Notes under the pieces: generated by a model | What the model was told of the DNA's origin: nothing | Seen by the model: the letters and a program-made list of their open reading frames with translations, nothing else | Database searches by the model: none | Made by a program: the position numbers and the translations under genes | Source: an uncultured Xanthobacteraceae bacterium | Lineage (GTDB): Bacteria; Pseudomonadota; Alphaproteobacteria; Rhizobiales; Xanthobacteraceae | Direction of reading: 5' to 3' | Length of the DNA: 7,943 bases | NCBI GenBank assembly: GCA_955652925.1 | Contig: CATPCO010000416.1 | Coordinates: 1 to 7,943 of the forward strand | Shown: piece by piece, positions 1-5,836 of the stretch | Position numbering within the stretch: the stretch's first letter is position 1 | How the letters are laid out: every line of letters starts with the position of its first letter

Positions 1-309
1 AGGGGCACGACCTCCAAGGACTACCGCGATTACGACACGTCTATGCGGAAGCTGCGCTAGTTCACCTTGGACGGCCAGATCGAATCGGGCGGCGCCTGGG
101 TCGGCACGCCCGACGAGATCAAGGTCATCATCGCCCGCGTGCTCAAATCGATCGGCAAGTTCGAGCACGCCTCGCTGCAGATCAACTTCGGCAGCATCGA
201 TTTTCGCCACGCGCAAGAGTCCATGCGTCTGTTCGCGGCCGAGGTCATGCCGGAATTTGCCGACACAGAAGAGGCCACTCCGGCGGCAAGACTCGCGCAG
301 GCACGTTAG
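1..309 (+). pseudogene. C-terminal end of a luciferase-like flavin monooxygenase, interrupted by an in-frame TAG
   Basis: The frame starting at base 1 is open for 19 codons, meets TAG at 58-60, then continues for 82 codons to a TAG at 307-309. Both sides read as one protein. Before the stop there is a KDYRDYD...MRKLR stretch; after it come LDGQIESGGAWVGTPDEI and a tail with SLQINFGSIDF and SMRLFAAEVMPEF. The GTPDEI segment followed by an amphipathic helix and an (L/M)RLFAxEVMP ending is typical of the C-terminus of bacterial luciferase-like (LLM) FMN-dependent monooxygenases. Only the last 100 or so residues lie in the window, so the flavin site is not visible. A single G-to-T change turning GAG (Glu) into TAG would explain the break, since there is no frame shift. 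The TTG at 67 could in principle start a short product, but no ribosome binding site precedes it. Family assignment is fairly good; substrate is unknown. A sequencing error or a suppressed amber codon remain alternatives to a true pseudogene. Confidence 0.68.
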
Positions 310-387
310 TCGGGCCGCTGTTTTGCAGCAGCGAGCTCAAAGCCTATGTCAACGGATGGAGATTCGTTCGCTGCGCAATCGAGATCA

Positions 388-395
388 GGAAGGAG
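388..395 (+). promoter_or_regulatory. Ribosome binding site of mmsA
   Basis: GGAAGGAG ends six bases before the ATG at 402. It is the strongest Shine-Dalgarno match in the window and fixes the mmsA start. The gap 310-401 shows no convincing sigma-70 promoter, so mmsA may be transcribed from within or upstream of the damaged monooxygenase gene. Confidence 0.75.
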
Positions 396-401
396 AGAAC
401 A

Positions 402-1898
402 ATGCGCCAGATCGGTCATTTCATCGACGGCAAGGCGGCGGCAGGCGGGTCCGGCCGCAGCGGCGACGTGTTCAATCCCAATACCGGTGAGGTTCAGGCC
501 AAGGTCGCATTTGCGAGCAAAGCCGAAGTCGAACGCGCCATTGCGAGCGCCGAAGCGGCCCAGCCGGCCTGGGCGGCCACCAATCCGCAGCGCCGCGCCC
601 GCGTGCTCTTGAGGTTTCTTGAGCTGGCGCAGAAGGAGGCAAATGAGCTGGCACAGCTGTTGTCGTCCGAGCATGGCAAGACCATCGCCGACTCGAAGGG
701 CGATATCCAACGCGGTCTCGAAGTCGTGGAGTTTGCCTGCGGAATCCCCCACCTTTTGAAGGGCGAGTTCAGCGAGAGCGCCGGTCCTGGGATTGATCTG
801 TTTTCGCTACGCCAGCCGCTCGGCGTCGTCGCCGGGATCACGCCTTTCAATTTCCCCGCGATGATCCCGATGTGGAAATTCGCGCCTGCGCTCGCCTGCG
901 GCAACGCCTTCGTGCTCAAGCCCTCGGAGCGCGATCCCTCCGTCCCCATGCGGCTCGCCGAGCTTCTGATTGAGGCGGGACTTCCCGCGGGCGTTCTCAA
1001 CGTGGTCAACGGAGACAAGGAGGCTGTCGACGCGCTGCTCACGGATGCGCGCGTCAAGGCGATAGGCTTCGTCGGCTCCTCCGCCATCGCCGAATACATC
1101 TACACGACCGGATGCGCGCACGGAAAGCGTGTGCAGTGCTTTGGCGGCGCCAAGAACCATATGGTGGTGATGCCCGACGCCGACATGGACCAGGCAGTGG
1201 ATGCGCTTATCGGGGCGGGCTATGGATCGGGCGGCGAGCGCTGCATGGCGGTTTCAGTTGCCGTCCCGGTCGGTAAAAAGACCGCGGATGTCCTGATGGA
1301 CAAGCTCATTCCGCGTGTGGAGAGCCTCAAGATCGGTCCATCGACAGATACCCAGGCCGACTATGGCCCCCTCGTCACCAAGATGCATCTCGACAAGGTC
1401 AGGACATACGTCGATCTCGGGATCAAGGAAGGCGCCAAGCTCCGCGTCGACGGGCGCAATTTCAAGCTGCAGGGATATGAGAACGGCTTCTTCATGGGCG
1501 GATGCCTGTTCGACGACGTGCAGCCCCATATGCGCATTTACAAGGAGGAGATTTTCGGCCCGGTCCTCTCCGTGGTGCGTGCCGAGGATTACGAAGAGGC
1601 GCTGCGGCTTCCCTCCGAGCACGAATACGGAAATGGAGTGGCCATCTTCACGCGGGACGGCGATACCGCACGTGATTTCACCAGCCGCGTGAATGTCGGG
1701 ATGGTCGGGGTCAATTTCGCGATCCCGGTGCCGCTGGCTTATTACACCTTCGGAGGATGGAAGCGGTCCGGCTTCGGAGACTTGAACCAGCATGGGCCGG
1801 ACGCCGTGCGCTTCTACACTAAGACGAAAACCGTGACGTCGCGCTGGCCTTCCGGCCGCAAGGAGGGTGCCGACTTCGTCATCCCGACGATGAAATGA
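402..1898 (+). CDS. mmsA: Methylmalonate-semialdehyde dehydrogenase (CoA-acylating)
   Basis: This 498-residue protein has the usual full length of MmsA/IolA. The enzyme oxidises methylmalonate semialdehyde (valine and thymine breakdown) or malonate semialdehyde (beta-alanine or inositol breakdown) with NAD and CoA, giving propionyl-CoA or acetyl-CoA plus CO2 in the cytoplasm. Visible aldehyde dehydrogenase motifs in order: TPFNFP at 147-152 with the oxyanion-hole Asn150; KPSE at 173-176 in the NAD site; FVGSS at 223-227; GERCMA with the catalytic Cys281; EEIFGPV at 382-388. The segment FGGAKNH at 247-253 replaces the ELGGK of hydrolytic aldehyde dehydrogenases, so the general-base Glu is absent. 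That is the hallmark of the CoA-acylating MmsA branch, where CoA rather than water releases the thioester. The start is fixed by GGAAGGAG six bases upstream. No mmsB or other valine-pathway gene lies in the window, so the physiological substrate cannot be chosen from context. Confidence 0.95.
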   Translation: MRQIGHFIDGKAAAGGSGRSGDVFNPNTGEVQAKVAFASKAEVERAIASAEAAQPAWAATNPQRRARVLLRFLELAQKEANELAQLLSSEHGKTIADSKGDIQRGLEVVEFACGIPHLLKGEFSESAGPGIDLFSLRQPLGVVAGITPFNFPAMIPMWKFAPALACGNAFVLKPSERDPSVPMRLAELLIEAGLPAGVLNVVNGDKEAVDALLTDARVKAIGFVGSSAIAEYIYTTGCAHGKRVQCFGGAKNHMVVMPDADMDQAVDALIGAGYGSGGERCMAVSVAVPVGKKTADVLMDKLIPRVESLKIGPSTDTQADYGPLVTKMHLDKVRTYVDLGIKEGAKLRVDGRNFKLQGYENGFFMGGCLFDDVQPHMRIYKEEIFGPVLSVVRAEDYEEALRLPSEHEYGNGVAIFTRDGDTARDFTSRVNVGMVGVNFAIPVPLAYYTFGGWKRSGFGDLNQHGPDAVRFYTKTKTVTSRWPSGRKEGADFVIPTMK

Positions 1899-2255
1899 TT
1901 ATCCGACGCAGGTGCGATTGCCGCCCGCATCGGTTTCGCCGGTGCGGCCGCACTGGCAGCGCGGCTGCCGGCTCGCCGCGGAAACGGTGACGCTGGTGAT
2001 GCGGTTCTTCTTCACGTCGATCGTGCAAAGCAGGGCGAGATAGCCGCCCTCCCCGTCGGTCTGCAATTTGCTCAATCCGACTTTTTGGCGCAGCAGGGCG
2101 TTGCCGTTGCGCGGCGGGTCGAGGCGCACGGAATCGAGATAGAGCGCAAGGGCGGCAGACGAGGGAAGCGCCTTGATCTCGATATAGCCGACGCTGTTGT
2201 CCAGGTTGCAGCCGGCAAGCGCGAGCGCCAGCGCAATGCCGGCCGGCGCCCGCAT
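1899..2255 (-). CDS. Small Cys-containing lipoprotein of unknown function
   Basis: The 118-residue product begins with a short hydrophobic signal ending in the lipobox LALAGC, with Cys16 as the predicted lipidated residue, so export and anchoring in the cell envelope are likely. The mature part (about 102 residues) looks beta-rich, with alternating hydrophobic stretches such as GYIEIKAL and SAALALYLDSVRL. It holds four more cysteines: Cys77, Cys100 and Cys102 (CQC), and Cys116, three residues from the end. These could form disulfides in the periplasm, which is inference. I do not recognise a named family; the early part has a faint PEGA-like flavour that I would not rely on. The ATG follows the stop of the upstream coiled-coil gene by two bases, and GGGAG seven bases before the start lies inside that gene, so the two are probably cotranscribed and translationally coupled. 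Its TAA directly abuts the mmsA TGA on the other strand. Confidence 0.72.
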   Translation of the reverse strand: MRAPAGIALALALAGCNLDNSVGYIEIKALPSSAALALYLDSVRLDPPRNGNALLRQKVGLSKLQTDGEGGYLALLCTIDVKKNRITSVTVSAASRQPRCQCGRTGETDAGGNRTCVG

Positions 2256-2257
2256 TT

Positions 2258-2917
2258 TCAGGCTCCCGGTGTCTTTATCGCAGTCAGCAGTTTTTTCAGC
2301 TTGTCGGAGGCGTCGCGGATGCCATCGGTGAGGCCGTGAATGACCTCGATCGCTCTTTGGTGCTCCTGGATTTGAAGCAGCTCATCGATGAAGTCTTCAT
2401 TGGTTTGCAGCTTGCGTAACAGCTCCGCGAACTCCTTGCGGGCGCCTTCGAGCTCCTTGATCGCGTCATCAGTGGCGGCCTTGAGCTCGCGCCAGCGCCC
2501 GATCAGGAATTGCCGGTCTTCCTCTTTGTAACGGGTTTCGGTTTCGAGCGCTTTGAGCTTCTCGTCGGCGCGGCGCAGAGCCTTGGTGCCGAGGCTCCAG
2601 ACCATGCCGTTGTCCGCCACCGCTGCGAGCAGCCTTCCCACGTACTCGCGCAGTTCCTCGATTTCCTTGCGTGCGGCCTCGGCGCTGTTGAGGCGATCAA
2701 TGGTTTGTGCGCTGTCCTCGAATTTCTTGCTCAGATCGGCGAACGTGCGCTTGAGCTCGCTCAGCTGTTTCGAGAACTCCTCATCCGCCGTGCGCAGTTC
2801 GGGCTTGTCGGACTGCGCAAGACCCGCGGTCGAGCCAAAAGCGAGGACGCATCCCAGCAGAGCAGCCCAAAACAGCCCGGGAATACGCGTGACATTGCAG
2901 GGAGCCGATCCAATCAC
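2258..2917 (-). CDS. Secreted periplasmic coiled-coil protein of unknown function
   Basis: From the chosen GTG the product has 219 residues. A hydrophobic segment (about residues 15-34, GLFWAALLGCVLAFGSTAGLA) is a plausible Sec signal peptide with cleavage near AGLA/QS. The rest is almost wholly helical and charged, with heptad-like Leu/Ile spacing over about residues 44-95, 110-140 and 155-212, consistent with long coiled coils. A short break around AVADNGMVWSLG (about 100-112) separates the first two helices. No catalytic motif is seen and I do not recognise a family. The frame opens earlier at a TTG (2935), but the GTG at 2917 has GGAG eight bases upstream while the TTG has none, so I prefer the GTG. 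It is the first gene of a two-gene unit with the lipoprotein gene, and is divergent from the glutathione transferase gene. A structural or scaffolding role in the envelope is plausible but unproven. Confidence 0.72.
   Translation of the reverse strand: MIGSAPCNVTRIPGLFWAALLGCVLAFGSTAGLAQSDKPELRTADEEFSKQLSELKRTFADLSKKFEDSAQTIDRLNSAEAARKEIEELREYVGRLLAAVADNGMVWSLGTKALRRADEKLKALETETRYKEEDRQFLIGRWRELKAATDDAIKELEGARKEFAELLRKLQTNEDFIDELLQIQEHQRAIEVIHGLTDGIRDASDKLKKLLTAIKTPGA
2263..2267 (-). promoter_or_regulatory. Ribosome binding site of the lipoprotein gene, inside the upstream gene
   Basis: On the minus strand GGGAG stands seven bases before the lipoprotein ATG (2255) and overlaps the last codons of the coiled-coil gene. 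This supports the ATG as start and suggests coupled translation of the two genes. Confidence 0.6.
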
Positions 2918-2925
2918 AGCACAAA

Positions 2926-2929
2926 CTCC
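2926..2929 (-). promoter_or_regulatory. Ribosome binding site deciding the GTG start of the coiled-coil gene
   Basis: GGAG on the minus strand lies eight bases before the GTG at 2917, a good spacing. If translation began at the upstream TTG (2935), this motif would fall within the coding sequence and the TTG would have no Shine-Dalgarno sequence. It therefore favours the shorter protein. Confidence 0.5.
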
Positions 2930-2955
2930 GACCAACGGATAACCTGTTGATTTTT

Positions 2956-2984
2956 TGGTTACACCCGTGACGGAAATGTGGCAA
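2956..2984 (-). promoter_or_regulatory. Possible promoter for the coiled-coil/lipoprotein pair
   Basis: On the minus strand TTGCCA (2984-2979) is one base off the sigma-70 -35 consensus and is followed after 17 bases by TAACCA (2961-2956), a poor -10 match. The position, about 40 bases before the GTG start and in the divergent intergenic region, is sensible. The weak -10 makes this only a suggestion. Confidence 0.25.
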
Positions 2985-3045
2985 GGGTTCGCGGTAAATG
3001 CTGGAAGGCCACGTCATCATCCCTGCATAGCGAGCGGAAACTCGG

Positions 3046-3693
3046 ATGTCCGAATATCAACTGTATTGCTTCGCCCAATCCGGCAATGCTTACCGCGCCG
3101 CATTGATGCTCAATCTGATCGGCGCGGACTGGGAGCCCGTTTTCGTGGATTTCTTCGCCAAGGGCCAACCGCGCACGCCGGAGTTCCGCGCCAATGTCAA
3201 CGAAATGGGCGAGGTGCCGGTCCTGGTGCATGGAGCCAAAAAGCTCAGCCAGTCCGGCGTCATCCTCACTTATCTGGCAGAACGGTCGGGGAAATTTCAG
3301 CCGAATGGGGAGGACGAACGGCTCGAGGCGCTGCGGTGGATCATCTTCGATAATCAGAAGGTCAACGGCTTTCTCGGCCCGTATCGCTTTCTGCGCACCT
3401 TGGCGAGGCCGCCGGGCGATCCGGCTGTGCTCGCGTTCCTCAAAGGCCGGCTCGACAACAACATCGCCATTGTCGACAAACGGCTCTCGACGCAGCCCTT
3501 CGTCCTCGGTTCACGCCCGACCATCGCGGACCTTTCGTTGGTCGCCTACCTCTACTATCCGGCGGATGAATTCGGCTTCGATATCGCGCAAGAGCACAAG
3601 AACATCGGCGCATGGCTCGGGCGGATGAGGGCACTGCCGGGCTGGAAGCATCCCTACGATCTCATGCCGGGCCATCCCCTGCCCGGACGATGA
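3046..3693 (+). CDS. Glutathione S-transferase family protein
   Basis: The 215-residue length is normal for a cytosolic GST. The N-terminal thioredoxin-like domain covers about residues 3-80. YCFAQSGNAYRAAL places Ser12 where the catalytic Ser/Cys/Tyr region lies. EVPVLV carries the conserved cis-proline (Pro58). SQSGVILTYL (68-77) holds Gln69-Ser70 at the position that binds the gamma-glutamyl part of glutathione. The helical C-terminal domain covers about 88-205 and contains SRPTIADLSL (156-165), the N-capping box and hydrophobic staple motif with the conserved Asp162. Bacterial members conjugate or reduce electrophiles with glutathione, but the substrate here cannot be read from sequence. 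The Shine-Dalgarno sequence is weak (GAGCGG, 3032-3037), yet the ATG matches the usual domain start. It stands alone between a divergent pair and a convergent operon. Family confidence is high; class and substrate are open. Confidence 0.9.
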   Translation: MSEYQLYCFAQSGNAYRAALMLNLIGADWEPVFVDFFAKGQPRTPEFRANVNEMGEVPVLVHGAKKLSQSGVILTYLAERSGKFQPNGEDERLEALRWIIFDNQKVNGFLGPYRFLRTLARPPGDPAVLAFLKGRLDNNIAIVDKRLSTQPFVLGSRPTIADLSLVAYLYYPADEFGFDIAQEHKNIGAWLGRMRALPGWKHPYDLMPGHPLPGR

Positions 3694-3697
3694 GTCG

Positions 3698-3711
3698 GGA
3701 CCCGCGGGTCC
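3698..3711. repeat. 14-base perfect palindrome after the GST stop; possible terminator stem
   Basis: GGACCCGCGGGTCC is its own reverse complement and begins five bases after the GST stop codon. As RNA it folds into a five-pair GC-rich stem with a four-base loop. On the plus strand it is followed by ATTCTTC rather than a clean T-run, so it is at best a weak intrinsic terminator for the GST gene. A protein binding site is the other possibility. Confidence 0.4.
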
Positions 3712-3718
3712 ATTCTTC

Positions 3719-3735
3719 AAAAAGGCTTTTGCCTT
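3719..3735 (-). terminator. Short intrinsic terminator-like hairpin ending the phospholipid operon
   Basis: On the minus strand AAGGC, loop AAAA, GCCTT forms a five-pair stem, and the T-run (TTTTT, partly in the stem) follows at once. It overlaps the TAA of the GlcG/HbpS-like gene. The placement at the end of four codirectional genes and before a convergent gene fits termination, but the stem is short. Confidence 0.4.
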
Positions 3736-4135
3736 AGCCCGTCAACGCCGCCACTCCCGCACTGGCGATCTTTTCGTCGTCCTGGGATTGCACGCCCGAG
3801 ACTCCGATCGCGCCGACACATTCACCTTGATAGAGGATCGGGACACCGCCCCAGATCGCGAGCCCCGCCGGAAAATTCAGAAATGCGGGGCGCTCCTTCA
3901 CGCGCTCCTCCCATAACTTGGTCGGCTGGCGTGTGAGTGCCGCGGTACGCGCTTTCCCGAGGGCAACTTCAGCCGTCGTTGGCCCCGCTCCGTCCAATCG
4001 CTCGAGTAATAGAGGGATTGCTGCATCATCGACGATGACAATCGAAACCTTCCAGTTGTTCTTCTGCGCCTCGGCCTTGCAGGCGGCCATCATCTTGTGG
4101 GCGTCCTCGGAGGTCAGAGCGTGTTTGGTACGCAT
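3734..4135 (-). CDS. GlcG/HbpS-family protein (DUF336, haem-degrading fold)
   Basis: The 133-residue protein fits the GlcG/HbpS (PF03928) family in length and layout. A helical start (LTSEDAHKMMAACKAEAQ, residues 7-24) is followed by VSIVIVDDAAIPLLLERLDGA (30-50), a helix with ALGKARTAAL (58-67), and the conserved end GGVPILYQGECVGAIGVSG then QSQDDEKIASAG (96-127). Members include GlcG of glycolate loci and HbpS, a haem-binding protein; others bind corrinoids or have no known role, so no function is assigned. No signal peptide is seen, so it is likely cytoplasmic. GGGAG five bases before the ATG supports the start. It follows pssA by 27 bases and is the last gene of the codirectional run, but no glycolate oxidase or haem gene is nearby. 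It may be a passenger with its own ribosome binding site rather than part of lipid synthesis. Confidence 0.85.
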   Translation of the reverse strand: MRTKHALTSEDAHKMMAACKAEAQKNNWKVSIVIVDDAAIPLLLERLDGAGPTTAEVALGKARTAALTRQPTKLWEERVKERPAFLNFPAGLAIWGGVPILYQGECVGAIGVSGVQSQDDEKIASAGVAALTG

Positions 4136-4162
4136 AGCGTCTCCCGATCAGGTTGCTTGCGT

Positions 4163-5074
4163 TCAATTCAGCCGCGCCGGTCTATCGGGATCCTCGTGCT
4201 GTTCGGGATGGCCAGGCGAGAGTGACGGCGACTCGCTTGCCATGGTCGCACGCGCCCCTGCGCGCGCGGAGGCTTGTTGCGCGGCGGTCTCGTCCTTGCG
4301 CGCATAATCGCGATAGGACAACCAGCCGAATGGAAGGCTTCCGAGATAGAGCACCGTGCCGATCGTGAGCACCACCCAGGGATAGGCGACGAGCAGCGCA
4401 AAGAACACAACGACAGCAACGAAGACCGGCAGCACCATCTCCGGCGCGACACGCTTTCCCATACGCTTGCCCGAAAACACCGGCAATCGCGACACCATCA
4501 GGAAGGCGATGGCAAGCGTATAGACCAGGGTTATCGGCGCCGTGACCGAAAAGCGCGGCAGGCCGAGGAAATCCATGTAGATGGGCAGAAGTACCGTGAT
4601 CGCGCCCGCGGGCGCCGGGATGCCGGTGAAGAAATTTGCCGCCCAGGCCGGCTTGTTGGGATCATCGATCATCACGTTGAAGCGCGCGAGGCGCAGCCCC
4701 GTGCAGATCGCAAACACCATGGCGGCGATCCAGCCCGCCGATTTAAGCTCGTGCAGGATCCAGAAATAAACAATCAGCGCGGGCGCGACGCCGAAATTCA
4801 CAAAGTCCGCCAGGCTGTCGAGCTCGGCGCCAAACCGCGAGGTGCCTTTGAGCAGCCGCGCGAGCCGTCCGTCGATGCCGTCGAGCAGCGCCGCAAACAC
4901 AATCGCTGCGAGCGCCCATTCGAGCTTGTCCTCGACCGCAAGCCGGATGGCGGTGAGCCCCGCGCAAAGCGCGAGCAACGTAATGACATTCGGCAGCAAC
5001 GTGCGGACGGGTATCTGCCGGAAGCGACGCAGCTTGGGCGGCTGGCGGTCAGGTTCGAAGGGTGAAAACGGCAT
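4163..5074 (-). CDS. pssA: CDP-diacylglycerol--serine O-phosphatidyltransferase (phosphatidylserine synthase)
   Basis: The enzyme joins CDP-diacylglycerol and L-serine to give phosphatidylserine and CMP in the inner membrane, the step before psd. Numbering from the ATG at 5074 (303 residues), the CDP-alcohol phosphotransferase signature is complete: DG-x2-AR-x8-G-x3-D-x3-D with Asp68, Gly69, Ala72, Arg73, Gly82, Asp86 and Asp90, preceded by Asp65. These Asp residues bind the metal ions and the last is the likely base. About seven or eight hydrophobic segments follow the family pattern, starting with LLPNVITLLALCAGLTAI. The C-terminal 40 or so residues are polar, rich in Ala, Ser and Pro, and probably disordered. 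The frame extends to a GTG at 5116, 14 codons further, and a GTG at 5110 has AGGTGA close before it. I prefer the ATG because MPFSPFEPD looks like a family N-terminus, though its Shine-Dalgarno sequence is poor. It lies just downstream of psd. Confidence 0.93.
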   Translation of the reverse strand: MPFSPFEPDRQPPKLRRFRQIPVRTLLPNVITLLALCAGLTAIRLAVEDKLEWALAAIVFAALLDGIDGRLARLLKGTSRFGAELDSLADFVNFGVAPALIVYFWILHELKSAGWIAAMVFAICTGLRLARFNVMIDDPNKPAWAANFFTGIPAPAGAITVLLPIYMDFLGLPRFSVTAPITLVYTLAIAFLMVSRLPVFSGKRMGKRVAPEMVLPVFVAVVVFFALLVAYPWVVLTIGTVLYLGSLPFGWLSYRDYARKDETAAQQASARAGARATMASESPSLSPGHPEQHEDPDRPARLN

Positions 5075-5135
5075 GCCCGCAATATAGCGTGGCGCTGCTG
5101 CGGTCGCCACGGTCACCTAAATTGAGTGCCCGAGA

Positions 5136-5834
5136 TTAACCAACCCTGAACGTGCGCTGCGGATCGGCGGAGCGCAGATCCGCCAGGATTGTCTCCCCCG
5201 CAATCGCGGTCTGCCCCTCAGCAACCAGGAGGCGCACACCGTCCGGAAGGTACACATCAACCCGCGAGCCGAACCGAATCATTCCAATGCGCTCGCCGGC
5301 GCCCACGCTTGCGCCTTGCCGGACGAAGCAGACGATGCGACGGGCCACAAGCCCTGCGATCTGCACCAACCCGATGCGTCCCGCTGAAGTCGTAATGACA
5401 AACGAATTGCGCTCGTTGCTCTCGCTCGCTTTATCGAGGTCGGCGCTCACGAAAGCGCCCGGATGGTAAATGACGCGCTCGATCCGGCCTGCGACGGGGC
5501 TGCGGTTCACATGACAATCGAACACACTCATGAAGATTGAAACGCGCGGCAGCGGCCGCTCGCCGAGGCCAAGCTCCGCGGGCGGGAGCGCATTCAAGAT
5601 GCGACTCACTCGTCCGTCCGCAGGAGCAACAATGATCCCATCCCGAATCGGGGTCACCCGCTCGGGGTCACGAAAGAAAAAGGCGCACCACAGCGTCGTC
5701 ATGAACGCGATCCAGCCGAGGGGTGACCACAGCCAGAACAGAAAGAGCGTGATCAAGACGCCCGCGCCGATGAAGGGCAGGCCCTCCCGATGCACCGGGA
5801 CCAGCTGGGCGCGGATGGAAGCAAGCATGGACAT
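5136..5834 (-). CDS. psd: Phosphatidylserine decarboxylase proenzyme, short (PSD-A-type) form
   Basis: The enzyme decarboxylates phosphatidylserine to phosphatidylethanolamine at the inner membrane and uses a pyruvoyl group made by self-cleavage. The 232-residue length fits the short, PSD-A-like class rather than the roughly 320-residue E. coli type. A hydrophobic N-terminal hairpin (about 20-54, with [16 protein letters not shown]) should anchor it. FFFRDPER (52-59) and APADG with Asp73 follow, then [16 protein letters not shown] (101-116) with His108 and YHPGAF with His124. [11 protein letters not shown] (187-197) holds the cleavage pair Gly189-Ser190; Ser190 would become the pyruvoyl group and start the small alpha chain of about 43 residues. 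FGSR in place of the classic LGST is usual for this short class. The ATG follows the exporter stop by two bases with no clear Shine-Dalgarno sequence, which suggests translational coupling; an ATG two codons later is an alternative. pssA follows directly. Confidence 0.95.
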   Translation of the reverse strand: MSMLASIRAQLVPVHREGLPFIGAGVLITLFLFWLWSPLGWIAFMTTLWCAFFFRDPERVTPIRDGIIVAPADGRVSRILNALPPAELGLGERPLPRVSIFMSVFDCHVNRSPVAGRIERVIYHPGAFVSADLDKASESNERNSFVITTSAGRIGLVQIAGLVARRIVCFVRQGASVGAGERIGMIRFGSRVDVYLPDGVRLLVAEGQTAIAGETILADLRSADPQRTFRVG

Positions 5835-5836
5835 GT

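Noticed and set aside
242..256. Missing general-base Glu in MmsA considered as a defect
   Set aside because: The stated range is in residues. FGGAKNH in place of ELGGK is normal for the CoA-acylating branch of aldehyde dehydrogenases, so this is not damage.
306..752. A 148-codon minus-strand frame opposite the start of mmsA
   Set aside because: It is antisense to the well-conserved N-terminal region of mmsA, with no recognisable domain or ribosome binding site.
2955..3353. A 132-codon plus-strand frame running into the start of the GST gene
   Set aside because: It overlaps the first 300 bases of GST in another frame, its product is Arg/Pro/Gly-rich with no domain, and the GST frame has all the family motifs.
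4274..5065. A 263-codon open frame on the plus strand, antisense to pssA
   Set aside because: It has the same highly charged, low-hydrophobicity composition typical of antisense frames opposite a membrane protein gene, while pssA has a complete catalytic signature.
5262..5270. FGSR instead of LGST at the self-cleavage site of psd
   Set aside because: The Gly-Ser pair needed for pyruvoyl formation is kept, and FGSR is usual in the short PSD class, so it is not an anomaly.
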